From Fremontodendron californicum (Eukaryota; Streptophyta; Magnoliopsida; Malvales; Malvaceae), in NCBI GenBank assembly GCA_030761205.1, contig JAULJL010000017.1, positions 7,760,001-7,824,000 on the forward strand: DNA of 64,000 nt, given 5' to 3'. Numbering within the stretch: the first letter of the stretch is position 1; each line of letters begins with the position of its first letter. Shown piece by piece: positions 1-11,071 of the stretch. The notes under the pieces are model-generated. The model saw nothing but the letters and a program-made list of their open reading frames with translations, was not told the origin of the DNA and did no database searches. A program made the translations under genes and the position numbers.

Positions 1-252
1 CAAAATCATATCAAAAGTTATAAAAAAAAAAATTATACCAAAATTATATAAAAGGTTATCAAAATTATATCAAACATTACCAAAATTGTATCAAAGGTTA
101 CCAAACTTACATTAAGGGTTACCAAAATTATATCAAAGGTTACTAATATTACATCAAAGGTTATCAAAACTATATCAAAGGTTATACTACTAAAATTATA
201 CTAAAAGTTATCAAAATAATATCTAAAGTTACTAAAATCATATCAAATGTTA
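1..252. repeat. Degenerate tandem array, ~21 bp unit
   Basis: About twelve imperfect copies of a unit resembling CCAAAATTATATCAAAGGTTA lie head to tail from the first base of the window, so the array probably begins outside it. Copies differ by point changes and small indels. No coding potential. It looks like a decayed AT-rich minisatellite. Confidence 0.75.
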
Positions 253-384
253 TATTATATAAAAATTTATGTATTTATTGTTACTTATAATATATTTATG
301 TCTAGTCATATATGGTAATATATTATTGTAATTTAATGTAATTTTATTATTCGAGTGTCCTATCATACTACCAATTTAATCTTA

Positions 385-567
385 GAGTTTATATGTGATG
401 CACTGACAGTGTATAAATCTATACACTGTCAATGAATCAGATGATGCCACCACATTAAAAGTTTTTTAAAAAAAAATACAGATAATTTTGTTTTTAATGA
501 GCTGGCATCATCTGGTTCACTGACAGTGTATAGATTTATACATCATCAGTGCATCAAATATAAGCTC
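385..567. mobile_element. Mutator-type MITE, 183 bp, 9 bp target duplication
   Basis: The element is almost entirely two inverted arms of about 75 bp: the left arm (GTGATGCACTGACAGTGTAT and following) is matched by the reverse complement of the right arm ending in ACTGACAGTGTATAG...GTGCATCAAATATAAGCTC. It is flanked by a perfect 9 bp direct repeat TTAATCTTA at 376-384 and 568-576. Nine-base duplications are characteristic of Mutator-like transposons, hence the class. No ORF. Related partial or diverged copies are near 6981-7065, 19099-19292 and 28481-28680. Confidence 0.88.
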
Positions 568-576
568 TTAATCTTA

Positions 577-3200
577 ATTATCATAGTTAGTTATATCTTC
601 ACATTTCAATTATCATCAGATAAATAATGTTTTAAGGTTTTTCGTGGCCTAATAGCTAGACAAATAAGATTTTGATTCTTAACTAATACATATTTTTATA
701 ATATTATTTCAAAACCTTATTATTATTGTTCTTAACAACAAATTTCGAAGTGTTGTTCTCATAATAATTTTTTAATTAAAAAAAAAACAAAAAATTAGTC
801 AATTTTTAATTTAAATAAAAAATTATTAATTGAGAAAATTTTATTTTAACAAGGATTTTAATGTTTAAAAGAAAAAAATAGTGAATATTTTATTAATTTA
901 ATAAAAAAATCAATAATTAAGGATGAAATAATTAATTTAATAAATTTTTAAGGATATATATGTCGTTTATTATTTACACTTTTGAAATTGGTACTTTTAA
1001 TTATATATATATAATATAAATATTGATATATTCAATTATTTATATATGTAATAATGTTCATGACTTGGAGGGAATTCTATACATATGAACTGTGATAATT
1101 AATATATTAAAAAATAATAAATTAAAAAGGATATCTTAACCCGTTGAAATTAATATCTACCCAATTCCGAATGTATAATTACTTTTGTGAGTTGCAAGAA
1201 TTTGTATCATCCTCTGATTTACTCATGAATTTTAACGATTTATACATAGTAACATTAAGTAAGCATGCATGTAAATATTAGTCTTCTGAAAGAAAAATAA
1301 ACCAAACTAAACCGAGTTTGCAGTAGGTAATTATCATTTCGTCAATGTGAGAAAGGAATGAAAATTTTGAACTTAATTTGACCTTTACTATTTCATAAAA
1401 TAAAAAAAAATAAAAACAAAAACCGTTAGACTATAAGTTTGAATAGTGAATTGTTAGGCGAACTTTGAAGCGGGGTGATGTTAACAAGTCCGCCGACGCC
1501 AACGACACACAGAGATTTGACCAATGGCTAGGGTGAGCTTGAAACTAGAAAAAAGTTTAATTATCAAAGTCGGTTTAATTGTCTAAAAAAGCTAAAATTA
1601 GAGCTCATCACGGCCCAATTCAAGCTAAAACTAGTCCAACAATGGGATCCCACATGCAATATCGGCTCCCTACCAATGTTAAAAACAAAATTTAAATTGA
1701 TGACACTTTTAATTATTGATTCAATTAATTTGATCGATTTAATTAAAAATTTAAATATTAAATATAATAAATATTTAATAAAAATATACACTTGATAAAA
1801 TAATATGATGTTTAATATAATCTTAAGAGATTAAAAGTTTAAATCTCATCTTTTACAATAAATTTTTTATCGATTTGTAAAATCTTCGATTATACGATAT
1901 ATACCAGATCGAATATACCTCTAATTTTTTATTAAACCGATACAATCTGATTTGATTTTTTCAAGCTGGTCCCTACTCCTTCTCAGCTTGATTTCAAACT
2001 TTTTATTATTATTTTAATTGTATTGTATGCAGCAACTGCTGAAAAATTGGGTATAAAATTAACGAGCGTCAAATAATCCGTCAAACCACCCAATGGCAAG
2101 GCTGTCTGTTTGTCTCATGCTTTGGCCTTGTCACTGTGCACTCCTGTCAATAGCCGTTATGGACACCACCACTGCCAAATCATCGTTTGCTTAAAATAGT
2201 ACAAGTGAAAATATTGGTTGTCTTACATATTTCAAAGAAAAAGCCAAAGATTTCGGAAGTTGCAAAACCAATAGGCTTGCTTGATTCTCATTTTTTTTTA
2301 TATTAAAGAATAGGGTATTATTTTTGCTTATAATTAATTATTACCATCTAGTTAAGAAAATTAAATCAAATTGTTTGCCGTCTGGTTTATAGTCCTCTAT
2401 CCTCTCTTTACCTGGAGTTCTTGTTGTCTCTTTCCTTAGCTACATTTGCTTATCTAATCCCACATATATATATATAGTTATATATGTACTTATTTCACTT
2501 CCAAGTTTAAACTGAATTGAAAAGTATATATATATATAAGGGTTGATAAAGAGAGCAGTAAACCGAGAGAGAGAGAGATGGCAGTTTGATGAGCTGAACT
2601 TCTTTGCAACATGTCTCTGCAGTCTGCACGACTTGTTTCTCAGCCTATATATGATTGAACTGTAAGTGATCACTACCTGTTATATTTTTCTTTTTTTTTT
2701 TTTTTTTTTTACATGAGAACAGAAAATTCGAACTCCACTTTTTAAAATTATCCGGATTAGAATCTAATCAATTATTTTTAAATACATTCATTGTTATCAT
2801 TCATATATGTAGGATTTACTCATTAATTGTGAAAGTCAAACTTGTAATAGATGGAAAAATAACGAAAAGAAATCGGATCCCAAATATTGGATTGCACTAT
2901 TATTAATAAATAAAATCTAAGTTCAAAAATTGGGTGATAAAGATTTAAAATTTTTTTTTGACTATTATGCCTTAAATTTTCTGATTTTTCTTGCCATTAA
3001 TATATATATATATTATATTGCTTAGATTAATTCACCTTCCTAAATCTGATACCAGAATCGACGATTTTATAGTATGTAAATCCTTAAAATATTTACTTTG
3101 TGTTGTGTATGATAGGCTGAATAATGTGTATATTTTCTTTCCTTAATATTCCACTTTTCTTCTCCACGATTAAATTGTTTTTTTTTTTTTTTACTTTATT
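577..3200. other. AT-rich intergenic region, no gene seen
   Basis: No ORF here resembles a protein. The stretch holds AT runs, short TA tracts near 2465 and 2528, a GA tract near 2565-2578 and a poly-T run near 2690-2710. The part nearest 3200 may contain promoter sequence of the downstream MIR160 locus, but I see no motif that proves it. Confidence 0.5.
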
Positions 3201-3228
3201 GCTATGGGCTATGGCTAACCCTAGCCTC

Positions 3229-3236
3229 TATAAATA
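3229..3236 (+). promoter_or_regulatory. Candidate TATA box for the MIR160 primary transcript
   Basis: TATAAATA lies in the context CCTCTATAAATACG, a canonical plant TATA box, about 0.72 kb upstream of the MIR160 hairpin on the same strand. A transcript starting about 30 bases downstream would reach the hairpin directly, or after removal of an intron ending in TTTTCACAG at about 3901. That this box serves the miRNA gene is inferred from position only. Confidence 0.45.
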
Positions 3237-3953
3237 CGTTACTTGGCACTCAATTGAGTGGCAAACCTTTTCTTTCTTTCTTTTTTTTTCTTCTTCTTTA
3301 CAATTACAAAATCGAGTGGTTCTTGATGTGTTTCAATTCAGTTGACTGCTTTTTATTCAGTTGATGTAGCCCTAGCCCACTCCGGAGGTTTGTTCTTTCT
3401 TTTTTTTTTTCCTTTTTTTTTTTAATTTGGAAATGAAATTTCAAATTTTACTCTTTTAAAAAATATATACATTTATCATTGAAATAAATATATAGTTACT
3501 CTCATGATCAGCTGTATTGAGAAATATTTTGCATACTAACCATTTTTATCATTTTATTACAATCTTAGAAATGTGATTGTATGACTTGGTTTTAATTATT
3601 TATGCATTATTAATATAAATGAAAGAAATAAAATGAACCACTATAATATATAATATTATATATACTATTAGAAAAATTATCTCGTCTATTTTAGTGGAGT
3701 TTTTAGATCTTACAAGTGAAATTAACAGAATGACACGTGACATTCTCTTAACCTGTTTATGAAATTAAAAAATTGTTACTGTCAATGTATCAAAAACGAA
3801 CTCTACATATTATTACCATCATTTGATTAATCATTTAGTGAAATTAATAGTGTATATATCGTGGTTCTGACTTAATAAAATCATTGGATTGGTTTTCACA
3901 GGATGAATGAATTGCATCAGGAAAAAAAAACGATGAAGCTCATGTTGTGATCT

Positions 3954-4045
3954 GATCTGCCTGGCTCCCTGGATGCCAACTAAGGATGCTGTCAATAAAG
4001 ATATATTGGCCCTTCCTAGTTGGCATCAGAGGAGTCAAGCAGGTC
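3954..4045 (+). ncRNA. MIR160: MIR160 precursor hairpin
   Basis: The 21-base segment 3958-3978 is a miR160 mature sequence; it differs from the common Arabidopsis form by a G at position 15 (3972) in the CCCTGGATGCCA part. Bases 3958-3978 pair with 4021-4041 with three mismatches and two G-U pairs. The stem continues outward about four or five pairs and inward to 3986/4014, leaving a loop of about 27 bases. Applying the usual two-base 3' overhang puts the star strand at 4023-4043 (contains AGAGGAGTCAAGCA, as in known miR160 stars). miR160 directs cleavage of ARF10/16/17-type auxin response factor mRNAs in plants. Family and structure are read from the sequence; expression is not shown. Confidence 0.95.
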
Positions 4046-4059
4046 CAAAATTTACACAG

Positions 4060-5590
4060 GTTAATTTTGTCATCATTTTGAGGTATTTATTTATACCCTT
4101 AATTGCAGATGCATGCTTTTCTTGTTTCTAATTTGTCTTTGGATAATTTTTATTATTATTATTGTTTTGTTGGTTCTTCTCCTTTTTGCCACCTTTTGAT
4201 CCATAACATGTTTTCTGTTGGAAATACTGACAGTCTTTGAGCTGCAAGTTGAACCTAGTCTTTGATCTGGGCTAGGGCAAACCTATCCAAACGTAGGCCA
4301 ATCCAAATTTAATCAAATTCAACTTAATATATATGCTATTGTTAAATTAAATGTGCTGATGGATCGTTTCTTTTTTTAATGCTTATTTAATTATTTTTTT
4401 ATTATAATATATAACATATTATGTTATATAAATATTTTAATATTTAAAATATATTTAAGAATCAGTAATAAATAAAAATATATTATTTATTACTAATAAA
4501 ATAATTTAATGTTGAGCTTGATCTTAAAATTTCGTGCTCAAACTAAAAATGAATCAAATTGGGCCTGCGAACTTGAGCATGTACCCTTAGTCCTCACTCC
4601 TCATACACCTCTAGTGTCAACCATTGAGTGCAAAGTTTTGTTAGGCATAACATATTTTGTCTTGATTTAGAGATTAAGCAATCGATTTATTAAGATTTTT
4701 TTAATAAAAAAAATCAATTGAATATTAAAAGCCAAATTGATCAATTTAAGGGAAAAAAATTTTATTGATATTTTTATGTTAAAATTCAATTTTATAATTA
4801 TTATTCCTATTACTAAAATTTTAAAAAATATATAATATTAATACACCCCATCCAAGGTGAATGTCTCGTTTTTTAGGGTTATATCTCAAACTATATCCAA
4901 TATTCTTACTTTTTTTATATTTCGTTTATTTTTTAATTAATGATGCTAAGATGAGAATGATAACTGAGAGTAACCAAAGAGCCAGAGTAGTAAATTTGAT
5001 TATATATGTTCGTATTATTTTTTGTACTATAATCATATTTAAAGTGTTATATATTTATATAAATTTTGATACGTTAATAATTTATATTAAATAAATTTTG
5101 ATACTTTCTAAATTTATATCATATTCATATTATTTTCTATATATTATGTTGAGTTTTGTATTATATTTTAATTATTTTTTATATTATATAATTATATCAT
5201 ATTTAAAATTATGACAGTAATACGAGAGAACTTTTGGGCTTTTTTTTTTGGTTGTTCAATTCCTTCTATTTATAAATAGTGGTTCATTACTCATACACGG
5301 TGTAGCCGCGGAGAGGCTGTCGCTTTCCGGCATTGATTAGCTACGTCGAACAAAATAACCTTTATTGACTCCTCTCAGTCTTTCTCACGTGCTTTTTATG
5401 CAACAAGTAACAGTCCGTAACTTGGACTCAGTCTATTTGTTATTCCTTTTTTCCCCAAATTTATTTGGAAAAAAAAATTGATTAAAAATAATTAATTAGT
5501 TAACTGTAAGGATATGCAAATTTGACACCCCTAAACTCGAACCTAAATATATAAAATATTAATTGTTTAATACAATTAAAAGAATTTATA
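4060..5590. other. AT-rich intergenic region with diverged repeats
   Basis: No credible gene. The segment 4260-4610 has GC-richer ends and an AT-rich middle like the hAT-type MITEs elsewhere in the window, but I could not fix its ends. The segment about 4990-5220 shares phrases (ATATTTATATAAATTTTGA, ACGTTAATAATT) with about 28180-28400 and, on the other strand, 40070-40300, so it belongs to a dispersed AT-rich repeat. Confidence 0.4.
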
Positions 5591-5598
5591 CATAACAT

Positions 5599-5772
5599 CA
5601 ATGTTATTCGAATTTTTTATTTTTTAAAATATTTGTGTTCAACATTTTTATCTGACATATATTCGTATATGATCTTTTAAATATATATAAAAAAAATATT
5701 AAAAAAAATTGAGTATATTTGTATCAGACACATATTCATATCCGACACTCATTTTAAATCCGGATAACATAG
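5599..5772. mobile_element. Diverged hAT-like MITE of the CTATGTTRCTC family
   Basis: The left end CAATGTTATTCGAATTT and the reverse complement of the right end (CTATGTTATCCGGATTTAAA) match as terminal inverted repeats, and the interior has the CCGACACTC and GACACATATTCATATCC phrases of the better preserved copies at 36444, 45997 and 63573. The flanking 8-mers CATAACAT and CATAATAC agree at six of eight bases, consistent with an old 8 bp duplication. Confidence 0.6.
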
Positions 5773-6002
5773 CATAATACTTGAACTCAATTGTCAATAA
5801 ACCTGCTTATTTAGTTAGAAATGACGAAGAAATTCGAAGATAAAAATAAATTTAGAATCCCTCTTTTATATATTTATTAAAAAAAAAATTATACAATCAA
5901 ATAAAATATTATCTATATTTATACAATGGTAGAAAGACCAAGTCAAAGCTTGCTTCTTCTTTTGACTCGGGAAAAGAACATGAAGGGACTTGATCTTCTA
6001 TT

Positions 6003-6418
6003 GTAATTTGTAAACTTAATGTAGGCATCACCCAAGAAGAGAACTTGATTTCCTAACTCATGAGAGCAACTTTTATTGTTTTTTTCAATCCAATGATTAG
6101 TTATATAAAAAGGATAATGTATATTTTTAATGAAATATTCCATTTTTATTAAAATGGGATGGCATAAATACAACTTTAACCTTTGATAATTATGCAACTT
6201 AGGTTATTTTGTAATTTGTAAACTTAATGTAGGCATCACCCAAGAAGAGAACTTGATTTCCTAACTCATGAGAGCAACTTTTATTGTTTTTTTCAATCCA
6301 ATGATTAGTTATATAAAAAGGATAATGTATATTTTTAATGAAATATTCCATTTTTATTAAAATGGGATGGCATAAATACAACTTTAACCTTTGATAATTA
6401 TGCAACTTAGGTTATTTT
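6003..6418. repeat. Perfect 208 bp tandem duplication
   Basis: Bases 6003-6210 are repeated immediately at 6211-6418 with no difference that I can find. Each copy contains the same minus-strand open frame, but that frame has no recognisable protein similarity. The flanks differ. The identity points to a recent unequal crossover or slippage event, or to an assembly duplication. Confidence 0.9.
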
Positions 6419-6419
6419 G

Positions 6420-7070
6420 GCTTCTATTTTTTTTGGATCAGTTTGATCTCATTTTATTATTTTTGTCAATTTTGCTTGAATTTAACAAAAATCGGACATG
6501 TGCATTCATGTGACTAATAATTTCATTAAATTTAAGCCAAATTTGTCAGAAATTGATCAGAGCAAAAAAAATTATCAAAATTTGACCGAAAACTAAACAT
6601 TTTTATTAAATTTAGGATAAATTGATTAAAAATAATAGCATAAGAATTAAATTGATCAAAAATAATAACATGAAAATTAAATTGATCTAAATAAAAGAAT
6701 AGGATCAAATTTATATTTATGCCCATGGAAATTGAGTCATTGGACTTCAACTTTCTAACATGTAATTATTTAAAACTTTATTCCATTTCAAGTGTCCTTT
6801 AAAGAAAAAAAATATATATATCTAGATTGATAAAAATTGTACGAATTGGTATTTTTTCTTGAAGAATAAAGAATTTTGTTAACAAGTTCAAAACCACGGA
6901 TTCAAAAAAAATTCTGTCTTACATTTGTTGTGTTATTCAGTTCTCATCCGTAGCCTTATTCAACCGTCAACATTTTAGTACAAATAATTTTATTGTTAAT
7001 GAAGTGACATCATTTGATTCATTAACAGTGTATGGATATATATACTGTCAGTGTATCAAATATAAATCAA

Positions 7071-7102
<32 letters not shown>

Positions 7103-7368
7103 GAAAGATATATATATATATATATATATATATTCTTAATCACATACAAATCATGATTTGTACCAATAAGTAGGATGGAATCAAATGCTAAACTAACTTA
7201 TCTTTGTTTTTAATACGGCACAAAATCTCTTAAACAAACCATTGATATATTACATATATTATATAATGAATGGATGGATGAAATTAATTGATCCTTAATT
7301 ATGTGTTTAGCAACTATTTATAAATAATAAGTTATTAATTAGACTAAGGTATTTCAACATAAATTAGT
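6420..7368. other. Intergenic, partial MITE and AT microsatellite
   Basis: No gene seen. Bases about 6981-7065 resemble the right arm of the 385-567 MITE (AGTGACATCATTTGATTCA, CTGTCAGTGTATCAAATATA). Bases about 7064-7131 are two (AT)n tracts split by AAAAGAGAAAG. Confidence 0.55.
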
Positions 7369-7373
7369 ATAAC

Positions 7374-7938
7374 TGTTGGAATATGGTATGGCTCAAAGTC
7401 ACATTTGGTGGCTTAGCACCAATAATGGAGCTACCACTTGCACCACTTGCACCACCAATAATGGAGCTACCACTTGCACCACTTGCACCACCAATAATGG
7501 AAGCTACCACTTGCAAATGGATGGTGGCTATGGTGGCTACCACTTGCAAAGTGTTCACACCAAGATAGGTGGTGGAAGGTGGCTATGGTGGCTGCCACTT
7601 GCTTAGTGTTCACACCTTGATATTTTGGCTATAAATAGCCATGTAGAGTAAGAGAGAAAAGATGAGAGAGTAGAGTAGAGTTGAGTAAGTTAGAGCTAAA
7701 TTGTTGAAGCAATTACTCTGTGTTTATAGAGTAAATTCGGTATTGTGTTGAGTTGTGAGTTCAGTGCTTGTGTAGCACCTTGAATTCTGTATTTGTTTGT
7801 ACTCCATCTCCATTAATACAAAGCTTCAAGCTCCTCCTCCCGTGGACGTAGGCACAGTTGCCGAACCACGTAAAATATCAGTATTTTTTCAGTGTGTTTA
7901 AATCGATTTTCGTAATATCAATTCGCTTCCGCACAACA
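7374..7938 (+). repeat. 5' LTR of the first copia element
   Basis: Starts TGTTGG and ends ACA. Near its left end it carries a ~36 bp motif (ATGGAGCTACCACTTGCACC and following) repeated about two and a half times, and it has a TATA box at 7630-7637 (TATAAATA) followed by a purine-rich stretch. I count five substitutions against the 3' LTR over 565 bp, about 99.1% identity, which marks a recent insertion. Confidence 0.95.
7630..7637 (+). promoter_or_regulatory. LTR TATA box
   Basis: TATAAATA in GGCTATAAATAGCC inside the 5' LTR, placed as expected for the retrotransposon promoter; the same sequence recurs in the 3' LTR near 11328. Confidence 0.7.
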
Positions 7939-7941
7939 AAT

Positions 7942-7954
7942 TGGTATCAGAGCC
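7942..7954 (+). other. Primer binding site (initiator tRNA-Met type)
   Basis: TGGTATCAGAGCC follows the 5' LTR after three bases. It is the standard plant copia primer site, complementary to the 3' end of initiator methionine tRNA. Confidence 0.85.
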
Positions 7955-7955
7955 A

Positions 7956-8563
7956 ATTTTTACGTAAAACCGAGTTTGTTCGATTCTGTCCGTTTTTCAA
8001 AAGTGCTCCAATTTGTGTTTTGAAAATACCAGGTTGAAGAGGTCGTCGAGAGGAGTGCAGCAGAATCAACCGGAGCGCCAGAAGCCGCTGCACGCGCCGC
8101 CACGCGCCGCCAGAAGAGGAGTTCACGCGCCCCACGCGCCGCACGCGCCTCTGGAGGTTGAAGACGCGTGAAACCCACGCGCCACACGCGCCGCACGCGC
8201 CAGCCAGAGGTTGAAGACGAGTGGGCCTCACGCGCCCCACGCGCCGGTGAACCAGTAGCCTTCACGCGCCCACGCGCCGCCGCACGCGCCCCACGCGCCG
8301 CCGTAGCTCCGACCAACTTTTTCGGGCTAATTTTTGAGCCATTTCTGAACACTATTCCGAGACTTTTCCGAGCCGGTTGAGCTAAACCGAGTCCATTTCG
8401 AGCCACTTGTAGCAGAATATTCGCAGAATATTCACCGTGTGTCCAAATTTTACACAGTTGGACCCGTTCCTGGCTATTTCGACTATTCCGGACTCAACCG
8501 CGGCATCCGTTTTTCCATACAGGTAACGGAAAAACTCTGAGTTGGTAATTTTGTTTTATTACC
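7956..8563 (+). other. Retrotransposon leader with CACGCGCC-rich simple repeat
   Basis: Between the primer site and the gag start lies an untranslated leader. Its part from about 8085 to 8305 is strikingly GC-rich for this genome and is built of degenerate CACGCGCCGC units with interspersed GAGGTTGAAGACG phrases. Long open frames occur on both strands only because the repeat lacks stops; I do not regard them as genes. The older copia element near 19890-20000 has a related but much shorter leader. Confidence 0.75.
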
Positions 8564-10920
8564 ATGGCAGAATCATTAGAGACACATGAAACAACAAGTA
8601 GCGCACGATCAAGTTCTTATATCAGAAAGAACTCGATGACCACTGCAAAGTTCGAGGTGGAGAAATTTGATGGCACCACGTAACTTTGGCATGTAGCAGT
8701 GCGAAGTACTGGACCTGTGAGTCCGCGAAGGACCAGTAGACAGAGGAGATCCCGTCCAGTAGGAGGTGAAGACCCCGTCCAGACTAGTAGACGGTGGAGA
8801 TCCCGTCCAGTAGGAGGTGAAGATCCTGTCCAGTCCAGCCAGTAGACGGTGAAGATCATGTCCAGATCCCGTCCAGTAGGCGGTGGATATCCTATCCAGG
8901 AGAAGAATCCTGTTAATCCGCGAAGGACCGATAGATGAATGAAGATCACGTCTAAGAAAAGTATCATCGACAATCTGCAAGGGACGAGTGTGCCTAGTGT
9001 TGGACACTGGAAGAAAGACTGTCCAGACAGAGAGGTCGATTGAGATCCCGCTCAAAGAGGGGATCATCAAGAACACGACTCTCAAGGGACGAGTGTGCCT
9101 TTTGCCATGAGAAAGGGCACTGGAGGAGAAACTGTCCTAACATGGAGAGGTCGATTGTGAGTGTAGCTCAAGAATCTGAGGGAGAGGAAGACTCTGCATT
9201 TACGATTTCCACAACAACACACTCTTCAGATCAATGGATTCTGGATTCCGGATGTTCCTACCATATGTGTCCGAACCGGAAGTGGTTCTCAAACTTCAAA
9301 GAGTTTGATGGAGGGATTGTCCATATGGGCAATGACAATACTTGTCACACTAGAGGCATCGGAACGATCCGACTAAAAATGCATGACGGTACAATCAGAC
9401 AACTTACAGACGTAAGGTATGTCCCTGATCTCAAGAAGAACCTCATATCACTGGGGGTCTTAGACTCAAATGGTTACAAGGTGACCATTCAGAATGGAGT
9501 CCTGAGAGTTGTACGTGGAGCATTCTTAGCAATGAAGGGTTATATGAAGGGAAATCTGTATCTCCTTGACAGAGAAACCGTGACAGGCAGAGCAGCAGCC
9601 TCTCACAGAATGATGGGATAATCCGACACTTCACTGTTCCTAGCACTCCCCAGCAGAATGGAGTTGCAGAAAGGATGAACCGAACTTTGGTTGATAAAGT
9701 TCGCTGCATGTTATCCCAGTCGAGCTTGAGCAAAGCATTTTGGGCGGAGGCTTTATTGTTCGCCTCCCACATTATCAACTGACTACCCTCCACCGTAATT
9801 GATGGGAAAACTCCCATAGAGGTGTGGTCCGGATATTCTGCCATTGAATATGATCGGCTTCGTAGTTACGGATGCAAAACTGGATCCTAGAGCCAAGAAA
9901 GCTGTCTTCATGGGCTTTAGTGAAGGAGTAAAAGCAGTCCGACTGTGGAACCTTGAGTCAAAGAAAGTCATCGTAAGCCGAGATGTTGCCTTTGACGAAT
10001 CTGTAATGCTGAAACTGTCAACTCCAGAGAATGTGAACCAAGATTCTCTAAAGCAGGTGGAGTTTGAATCAGAAGATGCTGGTCAAAATTCAGATGAATC
10101 TGAACCAGAATCAGATGACACCTTAAATGAAGTGGAGGAGTCATCACCGGAAATCTTTCAGCAACTTGAATCAGTTGTCACCAGTAGACCGAATAGACAT
10201 ATTCGGAAACCTGCTCGATACACAGACGTGGTGGCATACGCCCTTCCAGTAATTGATGATGATGTTCTGATCAATTACAAAGAAGCTGTAAACAGCCCTG
10301 TGCATGCCCAGTGGAAGGAGGCGATCAGACTTGGAAGTTGGTTCCACTTCCAACACTCAAGATATCAATTGGGTGCAAATGGGTCTTTGCCAAAAAGGAG
10401 AGTGCTACCGGCAAAGACAGCATCAGATACAAAGTCAGATTGGTAGCCAAAGGTTAGGCTCAAAAAGAAGGAATAGACTACAATGAGGTATTTTCACCTG
10501 TTGTTAAGCATGCATCTATTCGGATCTTATTGGCTTTAGTAGCACTGTATAACCTAGAGATAGTTCAACTTGATGTAAAAACTGCATTCCTCCATGGTTC
10601 CGTAGAGGAGGAAATTTGTATGACTCAACCAGATGGTTCTGGAGTCCCCGGTCGCAAAGATTACAAAAGCAAGTTGAACTGATCACTGTATGGTCTGAAA
10701 CAATCCCGTGACAGCTGTACAAACGGTTGGACTGTTTCATGACAGGATGAAAAGTACACACACAGTCAATTTGATCACTGTGTTTATTTCCGGAAACTTC
10801 AAGATGGATCATTTGTCTATCTGCTGAAAAAGGCAAGGTGGAGATCGACAGACTGAAGGCTCAACTGAGCTCAGAGTTCGAGATGATCTTGGAGAAGCTA
10901 AGAAAATTCTTGGGAAGTAG
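8564..10920 (+). pseudogene. gag-pol remnant of the first copia element
   Basis: The frame opens at ATG 8564 with a gag N-terminus (phrase KFEVEKFDGTT) and meets a stop at once. About 8700-8940 is a scrambled minisatellite of GATCCCGTCCAGTAGG-like units. An open stretch about 9040-9621 holds a CCHC zinc knuckle (CAFCHEKGHWRRNC) and a protease active site (LDSGCSYHM). It then jumps into the end of the integrase core (TPQQNGVAER) at about 9640, so the gag-pre-integrase region and the first two catalytic Asp are missing. The integrase C-terminus follows (9844-10000), then the start of reverse transcriptase (RLVAKG, FLHGSVEEEI) and a disconnected later piece ending in GEAKKILG near 10910; the YVDD active site and RNase H are gone. 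Several in-frame stops. No functional protein expected. Confidence 0.88.
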
Positions 10921-11060
10921 ACAGAAAAATTGACTCAGGCTCAGTGCATTGATGAATCATGCCAATGCAGTAGGTGCCCTGATATGTGAGTAATGATGTG
11001 TACATTTGAAGGAGAAAGGAGGAAGCTCTGATCTATGAATTCTCTCTGTGGATTCTCGCC

Positions 11061-11071
11061 AAGGTGGAGAT
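11061..11071 (+). other. Polypurine tract
   Basis: AAGGTGGAGAT directly precedes the 3' LTR, the expected place and composition for plus-strand priming of a copia element. Confidence 0.65.

Noticed and set aside
1..252. Repeat array considered as CRISPR
   Set aside because: Plant nuclear DNA, no spacers of constant length, units directly adjacent and degenerate.
5943..6405. Duplicated minus-strand open frame of about 70-84 codons
   Set aside because: The duplication is of the DNA itself; the peptide has no recognisable similarity and the second copy ends differently.
7960..8406. Long Arg/Ala-rich open frames on both strands in the copia leader
   Set aside because: They arise from the stop-free CACGCGCC repeat in an LTR element leader; no domain and no start context.
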